From Schaedlerella arabinosiphila (GTDB taxonomy: Bacteria; Bacillota; Clostridia; Lachnospirales; Lachnospiraceae), in the NCBI RefSeq assembly GCF_003885045.1, contig NZ_RHJS01000002.1, positions 2,418,001 to 2,482,000 on the forward strand: a DNA stretch of 64,000 nucleotides, in the 5' to 3' direction. Every line of letters starts with the position of its first letter. Positions within the stretch are counted from its first letter, which is position 1. The notes below the pieces were generated by a model that was not told the DNA's origin, did not search any database, and saw nothing but the letters and a program-made list of their open reading frames with translations. Position numbers and translations under genes: made by a program. Positions 23,399-33,357 of the stretch are shown here, piece after piece.

Positions 23399-23949
23399 TT
23401 TATCTGACCCTGTTTATCGAATTTTTCAAAATCGGTCTGTTCTCCATCGGCGGCGGCATGGCAACCGTTCCGTTTCTGATGGATCTGGCCCGGAAGTATC
23501 CCTGGTTCACCGCGTCCGAGCTGGCGGACATGATCGCCATCAGCGAAAGCACGCCCGGGCCCATCGGAATCAACATGGCGACTTACGCAGGCTTCCATGC
23601 CGCGGGAATCCCGGGCGCCGTACTGGCGACTCTGAGCCTGGTTTCTCCTGCTATCATTATCATTGTCATAATCGCAAAATTTATGTCTGATTTCAGCGAA
23701 AACAAATATGTCCGTTTTGCATTTTACGGAATCCGCCCGATGATCGCGGCGCTGATCGGATATGCCGTGTGGCAGATCGCCGTCATCACTTTTGCGGACC
23801 TGTCACAGCCGAAGCCAGTCTTTCACTATTCTTCCATCGGCATCTGCCTTGCGATTTTCCTGCTGCTGCAGTGGAAGCCATTAAAAAAGCTCCACCCAAT
23901 CCTCTGGATTGGCTGCGGAGCCCTGCTTGGTATTTTATTTCGTCTCTGA
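23395..23949 (+). CDS. chrA: chromate transporter, short form, second half
   Basis: Second CHR-domain half, 184 residues, with FKIGLFSIGGGMATVPFL and the GPIGINMATYAGF signature, and about five membrane helices. It overlaps the first half by 4 bp, so equal amounts of both subunits are expected. Opposite membrane topology of the two halves is known for the family and inferred here. Confidence 0.88.
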   Translation: MIYLTLFIEFFKIGLFSIGGGMATVPFLMDLARKYPWFTASELADMIAISESTPGPIGINMATYAGFHAAGIPGAVLATLSLVSPAIIIIVIIAKFMSDFSENKYVRFAFYGIRPMIAALIGYAVWQIAVITFADLSQPKPVFHYSSIGICLAIFLLLQWKPLKKLHPILWIGCGALLGILFRL

Positions 23950-23961
23950 ACGGCCCGGACG

Positions 23962-24005
23962 CCGCCGGTTTCCGCCGATGCATGGATGCTCCCGTGCACC
24001 GGCGG
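23962..24005. terminator. possible bidirectional terminator
   Basis: CCGCCGGT (23962-23969) and ACCGGCGG (23998-24005) form an 8-bp GC stem around a 28-nt loop between convergent chrA and peptidase genes. No T-run is present, so the call rests on position. Confidence 0.35.
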
Positions 24006-24023
24006 GACTGGCCCGTTAAGGCT

Positions 24024-25190
24024 TCACAGGTTCTTTACCAGTTCCTTCAGTACATTTTCACAGCGCAGAATATCTGCAACCGGCACGTATTCCTGAGGCT
24101 TATGGGCCAGTTCCAGGTCACCCGGTCCATAGGACATACAGTTTCTGTTTCCCCATGTTCCCGCGATCACCGCCGTGTCCGTATAACCCGGAAATACCCC
24201 TGTTTCCGCAGGCCGTCCGTTCACCGCCCGGCAGGCATCCTGGAGCTTCCTGTACAGCTCTGACGTCTCATCCATCTCAATCGAAGGCCGGTCTCCGGTC
24301 ACCTCAAACGTCACTTTGGTCTTTGGAACTGTCCTCTGGGCATGATCGGCCGCTTTTTTCACCATCTCTTCCCCATCCCCTCTCGTATAGGGCGGGACCA
24401 GCCGCATATCCACGGTAAACCTGCACTGCTCGGACACCGCATAGGGCTGGCTTCCCCCCGAGATCCGTCCAAAGGAGACCGTAGAGGCCCCCATCTGCGG
24501 ATGCTGCGCCATCTCTGCAAATTCCCTTCGGAGACCGCCGATGACCTCTGCCGCCGCTGCAATGGCGTCCGCCCCTTTCCAGGGGGTAGCCGCGTGTGCC
24601 GTGATTCCCTCCGCGGTAATCTCAAACCAGAGCCGCCCCTTGTGGGCAGCCTGCACTTCCCCGTTGGTTGGCTCCATGTCCAGCACCAGGGAGTCCTTTG
24701 CCACCCATCCGGATTGGATCACTTTTTCCGCACCGGCCATATGGCCCTCTTCATCCACTGTGCCGATCAGCTTCAATGTACGCCCCTGCACGGCTCCTTC
24801 CGTGAAAAGCTCCGCCGCGCTTTGAAATGCCGACAGGGCGCAGGCAAACCCGGACTTCATGTCGCAGGCGCCCCGTCCGTACAGCTTTCCTTCCCTGATC
24901 TCCCCGGAAAACGGGTTTTCTTCCCATCCATTGCCGGCCGGAACCGTGTCCATATGGCAGATAAATACCAGCTCCGGAACACGCTCCTTCCCCGGAAGGG
25001 TAAGCATGACATTGTTCCTGCCCGGCAGTACTTCCTCTGTCCGGATCGTAACACGGTCATTGAACTGTTTCAGCTTTTCCCCAAAAGACAGAAGGAACTG
25101 TTCCATTCCGTTCTCACCGGCTCCCGGATTCGTGCTGTCGATCCGCACCATCTGCTGTGTAAGCTCCACCGCGCTCTGCTTTTGCTCCAT
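24024..25190 (-). CDS. M20-family metallopeptidase (ArgE/DapE/CPG2-like)
   Basis: Dinuclear zinc amidohydrolase of 388 residues from 25190 (MEQKQSAVEL). Motifs: FICHMDTVPAG with metal ligand His79 and catalytic Asp81, YGRGACDMKSG with bridging Asp110, TVDEEGHMAGA with catalytic Glu147 and ligand Glu148, and a late His in ELAHKPQEY. The dimerisation domain sits between about 180 and 290. Substrate (acetyl-ornithine, succinyl-diaminopimelate, or a peptide) cannot be settled; there are no arginine or lysine genes nearby. AAGGA lies 9 nt before the ATG; a GTG three codons earlier is too close to it. Confidence 0.88.
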   Translation of the reverse strand: MEQKQSAVELTQQMVRIDSTNPGAGENGMEQFLLSFGEKLKQFNDRVTIRTEEVLPGRNNVMLTLPGKERVPELVFICHMDTVPAGNGWEENPFSGEIREGKLYGRGACDMKSGFACALSAFQSAAELFTEGAVQGRTLKLIGTVDEEGHMAGAEKVIQSGWVAKDSLVLDMEPTNGEVQAAHKGRLWFEITAEGITAHAATPWKGADAIAAAAEVIGGLRREFAEMAQHPQMGASTVSFGRISGGSQPYAVSEQCRFTVDMRLVPPYTRGDGEEMVKKAADHAQRTVPKTKVTFEVTGDRPSIEMDETSELYRKLQDACRAVNGRPAETGVFPGYTDTAVIAGTWGNRNCMSYGPGDLELAHKPQEYVPVADILRCENVLKELVKNL

Positions 25191-25220
25191 TTTTTTCACT
25201 TCCTTTGTTTAGATTCTATG

Positions 25221-26471
25221 TCAAAACAGAAACTGCGCAAATACATAGTTGCTGATATGGATTCCGCTTTCGGTCAGCCGGACCCGATCCTCCGTGATTT
25301 CCAGCAGGCCGTTTTTCTCCATCTTATATAACGGCTCCCCATATACCTGGTCCATCGGAATGCCGAATAAACGGAGAAATTCGGATTTGCTCACGCCACA
25401 CATCATCCGCAGCCCGAGAAACATAAATTCCTCCATCTCATCCTTCACAGTCAGCTCTTCCCTTTCCTCCCAGAAGTTCTCTGCCGGTCCGGCCCCGGAC
25501 AGATATCCCGTCAGGTCAAAGCTGCGGCAAAATCTCGTGTTCCGGATCAGCGAGGAGGCTCCCAGCCCGATCCCTAAGTATTCCTTCCTCTGCCAATATC
25601 CCATATTATGCCTGCACTCACAGCCCGGCTTTGCATAATTCGAAATCTCGTATCTGCTGTAGCCGTATTCCTGTAAGATTGCTGCCGTGTCCTCATACAT
25701 CCGGCGCTCCGTCTCTTCATCGGGCAGCCTGGGAATCCGGACTCCTGCCGGCGGCTTGTAAACGTGCGCCCAGCTCTCCCCTTCATGTTCCCTCTGGTCC
25801 GCCGTGGCTTCTTTTTCTTCCTCTCCATTCCCGGAGCGCATACATTCCGATGCCTCCCCGTACATGTCATAAAATGGGGTCCCTTCCTCAATGATCAGGC
25901 TGTACACGGACAGGTGTTCCGGCGAAAGCTCCGCCGTTTTTCGCAGCGTCTCTTCCCAGCTTTTTGGCGTCTGGCCCGGGATTGCAAAGATCAGATCTAT
26001 ATTCGCATTGTCTATGCCTGCCCCGCGAACCATCTCCCAGGTATCCAGAAACTGCCGGTAGTCGTGGATTCTACCCAGCATCCGCAGCTCCTCATCTTTC
26101 GCAGACTGCAGTCCGATGGAAACCCGGTTCACTCCGGCCGCTTTCCACGCCCGGATTTTTTCTTCAGTTACGGTTCCCGGATTGGCCTCAATGGTGATCT
26201 CCGCGCCGGTATCCACCGTGAAGTTCTCCCGCAGCGCGGCGAATATGTCCTGAATCTGCCCGGGAGATAAAATCGAGGGGGTTCCTCCGCCTGTAAAAAT
26301 CGTAGAAACCCGGTAATCAGCAAACCACTTCCTGTAACTTCTGATCTCCCTGACCAGAGCATCCACGTATTGCTCCCTGACCGCTTCGTCTGCGGGTCCT
26401 GACAGGAAGTCGCAGTAAGCGCATTTCCGGATGCAGAACGGGATATGCACATACAATTCCAATTCTCTCAC
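25221..26471 (-). CDS. hemW: radical SAM heme chaperone HemW
   Basis: HemW family, formerly called coproporphyrinogen oxidase-like; inserts heme into target proteins in characterised cases. 416 residues with the cluster motif C-IRK-C-AY-C (Cys13, Cys17, Cys20), FTGGGTPSIL, and the HemW C-terminal domain (LGLRMMCGVSKSEFLRLFG). Between EEGTPFYDMYGE and LPDEETERRMYEDT there are about 40 extra residues (Glu-rich, then HVYKPPAGVRIPR) where the family normally has a short link. It begins directly after the lepA stop, so the two are co-transcribed. Confidence 0.92.
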   Translation of the reverse strand: MRELELYVHIPFCIRKCAYCDFLSGPADEAVREQYVDALVREIRSYRKWFADYRVSTIFTGGGTPSILSPGQIQDIFAALRENFTVDTGAEITIEANPGTVTEEKIRAWKAAGVNRVSIGLQSAKDEELRMLGRIHDYRQFLDTWEMVRGAGIDNANIDLIFAIPGQTPKSWEETLRKTAELSPEHLSVYSLIIEEGTPFYDMYGEASECMRSGNGEEEKEATADQREHEGESWAHVYKPPAGVRIPRLPDEETERRMYEDTAAILQEYGYSRYEISNYAKPGCECRHNMGYWQRKEYLGIGLGASSLIRNTRFCRSFDLTGYLSGAGPAENFWEEREELTVKDEMEEFMFLGLRMMCGVSKSEFLRLFGIPMDQVYGEPLYKMEKNGLLEITEDRVRLTESGIHISNYVFAQFLF

Positions 26472-28286
26472 TTAATCCTCGTCCAGCTTCAGCACACTCA
26501 TAAATGCTTTCTGCGGGATTTCTACATTTCCCACCTGGCGCATCCGCTTTTTTCCTTCCTTCTGCTTTTCCAGCAGCTTCTTCTTCCGGGTGATGTCGCC
26601 TCCGTAGCACTTTGCCAGCACGTCCTTTCTCAGCGCCTTGACCGTCTCCCTTGCAATGATCTTGCTCCCGATGGCCGCCTGGATCGGAATCTCGAAAAGC
26701 TGCCGCGGAATCTCTGCCTTTAACTTTTCGCACATCTTTCTTCCCCGCTCGTAGGCGGTCCCGCTGTGAACGATGAAGGACAGTGCGTCCACCTCTTCCT
26801 TATTGATCAGGATATCCAGCTTCACAAGCTCTGACCGCTCATAGCCCAGCAGCTCGTAGTCAAAGGAAGCATACCCTCTGGACCGGGATTTGAGCGCGTC
26901 AAAAAAGTCGTAGATGATCTCGTTGAGGGGCAGATGATAATGCAGCACCGCTCGTTTTTCTTCGATGTATTCCATGCTCTGGTAAGCCCCCCGGCGCTCC
27001 TGGCACAAGTCCATGATGGCCCCGATAAATTCCGACGTGACCATGATCTCCGCTTTCACCAGCGGCTCCTCCATATACTCAATCTCCGCCGGATCCGGCA
27101 GGTTGGTGGGGTTGGTCAGGTCCATGACCTCGCCGTTGGTCTTATGCACCTTGTAAATTACGCTGGGAGCCGTTGTCACCAGATCCAGGTTGTACTCCCG
27201 CTCCAGCCGCTCCTGGATGATCTCCAGATGCAGAAGCCCCAGGAAACCGCAGCGGAATCCAAAGCCCAGAGCTACCGAGGTCTCCGGCTCGAACTGCAGG
27301 GCCGCGTCATTGAGCTGCAGCTTTTCTAAGGCGTCCCGCAGATCCGGATATTTTGCCCCGTCCGCAGGGTACATGCCGCAGTACACCATAGGGTTCACTT
27401 TTTTATATCCGGGAAGCGGTTCTGCGCAGGGACGCCTGGCATCCGTCACCGTATCCCCTACCCGGGTATCTTTTACATTTTTCAGGCTGGCGGTGATGTA
27501 TCCGACCATACCTGCGCTCAATTCGTCGCAGGGAATGAACTGGCCTGCGCCGAAGTACCCCACCTCCACCACCTCTGCCTTTGCACCGGTGGCCATCATC
27601 AGGATCTGCGTCCCCTTCCGGATCTGCCCTTCCTTGATACGGCAGAATACGATCACTCCCCGGTAGGAATCATACACGGAGTCAAAAATCAATGCCTGCA
27701 GGGGCGCTTGTGGATCTCCTTTTGGCGCCGGGATCTGCCGGATGATCTCTTCCAGCACGTCGTCCACATTCAGGCCGGTCTTTGCGGAGATCAGCGGCGC
27801 TTCCTGGGCATCCAGGCCGATCACATCCTCAATCTCTTCCCGGACCCGGTCCGGCTCCGCGCTGGGCAGGTCAATCTTGTTGATCACAGGCATCACATCC
27901 AGGTCATGATCCAGCGCCAGGTAGACGTTGGCCAGAGTCTGGGCCTCCACCCCCTGGGCCGCATCCACCACCAGGATGGCCCCGTCGCAGGCCGCCAGGC
28001 TCCGTGAAACCTCATAGTTAAAGTCCACATGTCCCGGCGTATCGATCAGGTTGAAAATGTATTCCTCCCCGTTCTTTGCCTGATACACCGTACGCACCGC
28101 CTGGGCCTTGATGGTGATCCCCCGTTCCCGCTCCAGATCCATGTTGTCCAGCACCTGGGACTGCATCTCCCTGCTGGTCAGAAGCCCGGTCTTCTCAATG
28201 ATCCGGTCCGCCAGTGTTGACTTGCCATGGTCAATATGGGCAATAATACAAAAATTCCGTATTTTACTCTGTTCTATTTCTGCCAC
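26472..28286 (-). CDS. lepA: elongation factor 4 (LepA)
   Basis: Ribosome-bound GTPase that back-translocates or helps initiation. 604 residues, standard. G1 AHIDHGKS (16-23), switch II DTPGH (82-86), G4 NKID (136-139), and the LepA-specific C-terminal domain ([39 protein letters not shown] is present in full). It lies in the conserved holA-lepA-hemW order. Confidence 0.97.
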   Translation of the reverse strand: MAEIEQSKIRNFCIIAHIDHGKSTLADRIIEKTGLLTSREMQSQVLDNMDLERERGITIKAQAVRTVYQAKNGEEYIFNLIDTPGHVDFNYEVSRSLAACDGAILVVDAAQGVEAQTLANVYLALDHDLDVMPVINKIDLPSAEPDRVREEIEDVIGLDAQEAPLISAKTGLNVDDVLEEIIRQIPAPKGDPQAPLQALIFDSVYDSYRGVIVFCRIKEGQIRKGTQILMMATGAKAEVVEVGYFGAGQFIPCDELSAGMVGYITASLKNVKDTRVGDTVTDARRPCAEPLPGYKKVNPMVYCGMYPADGAKYPDLRDALEKLQLNDAALQFEPETSVALGFGFRCGFLGLLHLEIIQERLEREYNLDLVTTAPSVIYKVHKTNGEVMDLTNPTNLPDPAEIEYMEEPLVKAEIMVTSEFIGAIMDLCQERRGAYQSMEYIEEKRAVLHYHLPLNEIIYDFFDALKSRSRGYASFDYELLGYERSELVKLDILINKEEVDALSFIVHSGTAYERGRKMCEKLKAEIPRQLFEIPIQAAIGSKIIARETVKALRKDVLAKCYGGDITRKKKLLEKQKEGKKRMRQVGNVEIPQKAFMSVLKLDED

Positions 28287-28364
28287 GTCTCTTCCTCCTG
28301 AATCTCTTTTCTGTTTTTATGGCAATTCGGGACAGCAGACTAAAAATCGATCCGCTGTCCTGAA

Positions 28365-29342
28365 TCATGACGAATATTTTACAAGAAACAACTCCACGGC
28401 CAGATGGTCCGTAAGCTTTCCGGTCTTTACGGACTGCTCCAGCACTGCCCCCTCCTCCAGGATCGCCCTCAGCTCCCTGGTGGGAAAATGCTTTGCCTGG
28501 TCCATGTACTTCCCGGCCACAAAGGGATGCAGCCCGGCCTTGGATGCGATCTCTTTTCTTCCATAGCCGGATTTTAAAAGCCCCTTGACCTGGAGCAGAA
28601 TCCGGTACTGCCGGATCATCAGAAACAAGATCCGCATGGGCGGCTCCTTCAAGGCCAGAAGGTCGTAGTACAGCTCCAGCGCCCTCCGCTGCTTCTTCTG
28701 CGCCACCGCGTCCACCATGTCAAAAATGTGATTGGAGATCTGGGTCACGCAGACCGCGTCCACATCCTCCTTTGTAATGGTGTCCCGGCCCAGGGTGTAG
28801 CAGAACAGCTTCTCCAGCTCCTTCGTGATATTCTCCATATCGGTTCCTGTCTTGTTCAGGAAATATGCGATCGTCTGCTCCCCGGCCTGCCTGTTTTCAT
28901 TCCTGACAAGCCCTGCGACCCAGCGCTTCAATGTACCTTCGTCCTGAAAGCCCAGCTCCACCGCGCGTCCCTTCGCCTTCACAGTCTTATAAAGCCTGCT
29001 CCGCTTGTCCACCTCATTTTCTACGAAGAGGAAGCAGGCGCTCTCTGGCATCTCCTTGATATAATCCGCCAGATCGTTTCCCCCGCTTTTGAAAAATCCG
29101 GTGTTCTCAAATACGATCAGCCTTCTCTCTGCAAAAAACGGCATGGTCTCCGCCAGGTCGATGACTTCCCGGATCTCTGTGCCCTTCCCTTCGTAACAGG
29201 CATAATTCATGGTATCCCCTTCGGGAAGCAGGGCCCTGGTCAGGCGGTCCCTGTACTGCCTCTTCAGATAGCCCTCCTCCCCAAAGAGAAGGTAAACCTG
29301 CTTCAATTGTCCTGTCTTTAAATCCTCATTCAAACTTTTCAT
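28365..29342 (-). CDS. holA: DNA polymerase III subunit delta
   Basis: Clamp-loader subunit that opens the beta ring. 325 residues with the family opening LKQVYLLFGEEGYLKRQYRDRL and middle FCYTLGRDTITKEDVDAVC; the C-terminal collar domain is typical (LALKEPPMRILFLMIRQYRILLQVK). Homologues are often labelled YqeN in Firmicutes. The lepA gene follows after a 78-bp gap containing a GGACAGC/GCTGTCC hairpin without a T-run. Confidence 0.93.
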   Translation of the reverse strand: MKSLNEDLKTGQLKQVYLLFGEEGYLKRQYRDRLTRALLPEGDTMNYACYEGKGTEIREVIDLAETMPFFAERRLIVFENTGFFKSGGNDLADYIKEMPESACFLFVENEVDKRSRLYKTVKAKGRAVELGFQDEGTLKRWVAGLVRNENRQAGEQTIAYFLNKTGTDMENITKELEKLFCYTLGRDTITKEDVDAVCVTQISNHIFDMVDAVAQKKQRRALELYYDLLALKEPPMRILFLMIRQYRILLQVKGLLKSGYGRKEIASKAGLHPFVAGKYMDQAKHFPTRELRAILEEGAVLEQSVKTGKLTDHLAVELFLVKYSS

Positions 29343-29369
29343 AGCTTCTATATTATATAGGAAAACTTT

Positions 29370-29720
29370 CTATTTTGCAAAGCATTTCCTCACATATGCG
29401 CTAATCGCATGTTCTACAAAGGAATTTAAGGAAATCCCCTTGCTGGCGGCACAGATCGCCGCCTTTTTGTGAAGGATCGAAGCCACACGGATATTAAAGC
29501 TTCCTTTATAGACCTTTTCCGGCTCCGTCTTCGCTTCCCTGCAGTCTTCCAGATACTCATCCAGCATCTGGTGGAACGAATCCTCCAGCTCCTGTACATT
29601 GGTTCCCTGAAATAAAATCAGGCTCCTGATCCCCAGCACTTTTCCGTAAAAACAGCGATCCTCATTGGAATACTCAATGGAATCATAATACCCCTTATAC
29701 TCCATACAATTCTTCATCAT
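29370..29720 (-). CDS. HicB-family protein (orphan antitoxin-like)
   Basis: 116 residues from 29720 (MMKNCMEYKGYYDSIEYS), supported by AAGGAGGAG. The N-terminal half has the HicB partial RNase-H-like fold (YYDSIEYSNEDRCFYGKVLGI ... DSFHQMLDEYLEDCRE) and the C-terminal half a ribbon-helix-helix-like segment (GSFNIRVASILHKKAAICAA). No HicA toxin gene, a short protein with one double-stranded-RNA-binding-like domain, is found on either side. It overlaps the 3' end of comEC by 4 bp. Orphan HicB proteins are common in Clostridia and may simply be DNA-binding regulators. Confidence 0.75.
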   Translation of the reverse strand: MMKNCMEYKGYYDSIEYSNEDRCFYGKVLGIRSLILFQGTNVQELEDSFHQMLDEYLEDCREAKTEPEKVYKGSFNIRVASILHKKAAICAASKGISLNSFVEHAISAYVRKCFAK

Positions 29721-31490
29721 CGTCTCCTCCTTATCATGCGGGCTACCCAAATAAACCGTTTGATCTCCACCTCCTTTCCGTCTGTTTTCACGGTCACTGC
29801 CCCGCATTCCTGGGTGCTGTATATACGGCACCCCAAATTTTCCAGCCGTTCCACGGTCTCCCGGTGGGGATGCCCGTACCGGTTATCCCGCCCGGCGGAT
29901 ATAAATCCGATGGCCGGAGCGGCTTTTTTCAGAAATGCCTCCGACGTGGAATGTTTCGATCCGTGGTGTGCCACTTTCAGGATATCGCATTTTTTCAGCC
30001 ATTCACTCTCTGTCAGCGCCGCCTCGCCGGCCCCTTCCACATCCCCGGTAAAAAGCATGTCAAATTCCCCATATTCCAAGGCAAGCACCATAGACGAGGC
30101 ATTGCCTGTCTCTCCCCGGTAATCGGCGGCCGGGGAGAGGCAGGTCAGCTCCATTCCGTGATCCAGAACCTTCCCGCCTTCCCGGATCGTCACTACCTCC
30201 GTTCCCCAGCCTGCTGCCTTCCCGGCCAGTTCCAGAAGGGCCTCATCCAGCACATGCTCGTCGGGCAGCACCAGCGTCTTGATGCGTACCCCCATAGACT
30301 GGTTTTCCAAAAGCTCCTCCACCCCGTTGATATGGTCCCCGTCCCCGTGAGACAAAAATACGTAGTCCAGCGTCCCCACACCCCGGGATTTCAAAAAAGG
30401 CTCGATCCGGTATGTTCCCGCATTTGACACATCCGTGCTTCCGCCGTCAACCAGACAATGCATGCCCGACGGGGTTCGGATATACAGGCTGTCTCCCTGT
30501 CCCACATCCAGCATGGTCACCTGCAATTCCCCCGTCTTTCCGTGGCTTCCCGCGCAGATCAGGCAGAACGCCGCCGGCAGGAGGAGCAGCACGGTTCTCA
30601 CCAAGTATACCCTAAGGGCATCCCCCAATGCATGTCCCTGCGGGACAGACGGACTTCGTCCGATCAGGTATATCCCCCGCCTTCCCTCTTCTGTTCCCGT
30701 GCGATCCTGGTTACGAGAGGAGCCTTCCGCTTCTTTCTCACGTTCCTTTCGGTTCCTAATACAAAATGCCCCGGCCATACACCCTGCCGCCAGAAGCACG
30801 TAATAGACCGCCATCCAGAAGATTCCCGGCTGTCCGGTTATGATTCTGGCTCCGGGCAGCTCCATGGACAGGCCGCAGCCCCATTCATAGAACCACAGTA
30901 TTCCTTTGCAGACCAAAAGGAGCGCCCTTCCGCCTCCGGCCCACAGACAGGCCAATACAGAACCGGCAATCCCTGCCCCCAAAACGACGGACATAAGCGG
31001 AACCACCAGCAGGTTCAGCAGCAGGGAATACAGAGGAAATTCAAAGTAACACCAAAGCATCACCGGAAGCAGCATAAGGTGGATAGACAGCCCGGCGCAG
31101 AACGGCTTCGGAACCGCATGAAATCCGTCCACCACCGGATATACCAGCGCGATCCCCAGGATTGCCCCGAAAGACAGCAGAAATCCCGCATCCAGCAGGT
31201 ACAATGGCTGCCACAGCACAATCACCGCTGCCGCCGCCGACAGGCTGGTGGGCAGGTCGTAGGTCCGCCCGGACATGTCCGCGCCCATCCGCACCAAAAA
31301 CATGGTCAGCGCGCGCAGGCTGGACACCCCGGGGCCAACCATCAGCGTATAGAGAAGTAAAAACAGGGCCCCGGCGCTTCCTGCCAGAAAAAATGACAGA
31401 CCTGCTTTTCGCAGCAGCTTATAAAATCCGATTCCAAGAAAGGACATATGGAGACCGGATATCGCCATAATATGTACTTCCTTCTCTGTA
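29717..31490 (-). pseudogene. comEC: comEC, 5'-truncated (competence DNA channel)
   Basis: ComEC forms the inner-membrane channel for single-stranded DNA uptake. What remains is about 584 residues: the C-terminal part of the Competence domain from HIMAISGLHMSFLGIGFYKL onward (several helices), then the metallo-beta-lactamase-like domain with VTMLDVGQGDSLYI, SHGDGDHINGVEEL and VAHHGSKHST. The N-terminal OB-fold domain and first helices, normally 200 or more residues, are missing. Upstream the frame carries only a few unrelated codons before a TGA at about 31,508, and the base composition turns AT-rich at that point. The ATG at 31468 has a GGAAG before it, so a fragment might be made, but DNA uptake by it is doubtful. 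Confidence 0.85.
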
Positions 31491-32100
31491 GTATTGAAAA
31501 ATCAAGCTTTTTACACGATACACGGTGTTTATATTGTTCACTATGAAATAAGATTTTGGCATTCTATTTAAATACTCTTTGTTTCTAAATATACCTTCTC
31601 TTATAAATAATAAGGATTTTATACCTGTATTTCTGTAAAAATAATTTACTTTTTAACAAGTCCCAAATATTTTCACAAATTGTCCAGTCCTGTAGATACG
31701 TGTTAGCGAAAACGCTAGGTGTAAGTAATGTCATTCTGAAGAAGAATTTTCCTGTTTCATCGAATCTACATTAGGTTCATTCCATACATTAATTCCTTCT
31801 TTCATGCCTGCTACTACTAATTACTACTGATTATCCATCTTTACCTTGTTTTATATCAGGAAATAATGTTAGAATACTTTTAATACCTAAAGAAACACAG
31901 CATAAATATCTGCTGGTTTTCTTAAAAACTTGATAAAATGGGATAATACTGATAATTAGGTTCATTAATCAGCATTTCCCTAACTATTATATTTATTTAT
32001 ATTTATAAACCAACTACAAGTGTAAATTCCAATAGCATCTTCTTAATTAATGGTATATAATTAGATATTATATTACCAACGATTGGAGGATAAATACGAT
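31491..32100. other. AT-rich gap at the left island boundary
   Basis: About 600 bp without a convincing gene on either strand. It begins at the comEC break. The only structure noted is a short hairpin TAGCG-AAAA-CGCTA near 31,700. The composition matches the genes to the right, not the core to the left. Confidence 0.6.
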
Positions 32101-33015
32101 ATGACAAGTAAAAATTTTAGAAATACAGAATTCGGTTGGTGGCTATTTGAAAACAAAGCATATGAATATTACGCTACACAACTAGAAAAACAAATGAAAC
32201 TTTTTGATACTCTATACGATAAAAATAAAGCATATATTAGTTTTTCAGGATATAAAATAATGGTATTTGAGGTGCGTTCTGGAAGTATTTTCTTGATTAT
32301 TGATGAGGAAAACAACGGAGGAAATTCATTTGTTCAAAAAAAATTAATTCATGAATATTGTGAGATGTTTAATCTTTATAAAAATGATTATAAACTAACA
32401 CAATACAATATATTTTTGCTTCATCGCTATATCGAAAAAGTATGTGAAAAAATAAAATATGGATTTGAAAGATATACCCATTTATTTAACAAGCATAAAT
32501 TAATGAATACTAATCTAGGATTTTTAAAAATCGGGATACATAATTCATTCTCTGTTGCTGAATTAAATAAATTGATTGATGCATACAATCGACTATATTC
32601 AATAATCTATTGTATTTGTCAATATGGATATGAAGAAGTATCACAAATGAATATTGATGAAACAGAAAAATCTCAAAGCATGATTCTTGAAAGTATTAAC
32701 ATAGGATCATCCGGATTCTTTATTTCAGTTGCTTCTCAAGTAGTGGCAGCGGCTATAGTTGCTTTGGGAAAGGCACTAATTTCAAATGATCAAAATACGT
32801 ATAATAGCCATAAGCAAGAATTAAAGGATATAGCATATAAAGAGTCTAGAGAGGTTGGAGAAAGAGTTGATGAATTAATTCAACACTGGGACAATTTAGA
32901 AAGATTGAGGGAAAATCACAGAGTTCCAACTCATATTATTGATCAAAGAATATCTCAAATTGCTGATGAAATAGCAGAATTACAAGGAACACAACACATC
33001 GATTTGTTAATATAA
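32101..33015 (+). CDS. unknown protein with internal hydrophobic segment
   Basis: 304 residues from ATG 32101, with GGAGG 11 nt upstream; a TTG at 32083 lies on top of that site and is unlikely. Not recognised. The N-terminal two thirds are mixed and rich in Tyr, Lys and Asn. A hydrophobic stretch (SSGFFISVASQVVAAAIVALGK, about residues 206-227) could cross or touch a membrane, and a charged, probably helical tail follows (ESREVGERVDELIQHWDNLE). It is the only plus-strand gene in this AT-rich stretch and points away from the peptidase operon. The layout, a soluble part plus one membrane-prone helix, would fit a membrane-acting effector, but that is only a guess. Confidence 0.6.
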   Translation: MTSKNFRNTEFGWWLFENKAYEYYATQLEKQMKLFDTLYDKNKAYISFSGYKIMVFEVRSGSIFLIIDEENNGGNSFVQKKLIHEYCEMFNLYKNDYKLTQYNIFLLHRYIEKVCEKIKYGFERYTHLFNKHKLMNTNLGFLKIGIHNSFSVAELNKLIDAYNRLYSIIYCICQYGYEEVSQMNIDETEKSQSMILESINIGSSGFFISVASQVVAAAIVALGKALISNDQNTYNSHKQELKDIAYKESREVGERVDELIQHWDNLERLRENHRVPTHIIDQRISQIADEIAELQGTQHIDLLI

Positions 33016-33357
33016 AAATCTGTAGTTCTGTAGCCAAGAAAAGGGGTTATAATACATAATAATGGGACAATATTTACAAGGTATTCTTCCTTTCTATGAT
33101 AGAAGTATCTCTAGTTTAGCATAAATAAAATTTGCATAATTTTTGGTAATGTAAAATAGTTTGGCTCTTTGTCAAGTTAGTCGTAAACGGTAGATACCGT
33201 TTACAGTTAATCGAACTTTTCCATGCTGAATTCAACTAATATGTGGAAAGAACCTATCTACTGTTTACTTAATACTCAGCACTTACTACTTAAGAAATAT
33301 GGCAAGTAATCCATAGATTACTTGCCACAAAAATAATCTGTATAAAATTTTTCTACC
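33016..33357. other. intergenic stretch with palindrome and possible IS end
   Basis: No gene. It holds GGCTCTTTGTCAA (33163-33175), which resembles ISL3-family terminal repeats, immediately followed by a perfect palindrome with 10-bp arms GTAAACGGTA (33183-33192) and TACCGTTTAC (33195-33204). A terminator-like hairpin stands at 33301-33326. Confidence 0.45.
33301..33326 (-). terminator. terminator-like hairpin after the S66/AsnRS-like operon
   Basis: Perfect 11-bp stem GGCAAGTAATC (33301-33311) and GATTACTTGCC (33316-33326) with a 4-nt loop, about 30 bp past the last stop. The minus-strand sequence after it is ATATTTCTT, a weak U-rich run. Confidence 0.55.

Noticed and set aside
30458..31360. 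300-codon plus-strand frame over comEC
   Set aside because: Antisense to comEC, very basic and Gln/His-rich composition, no domain.
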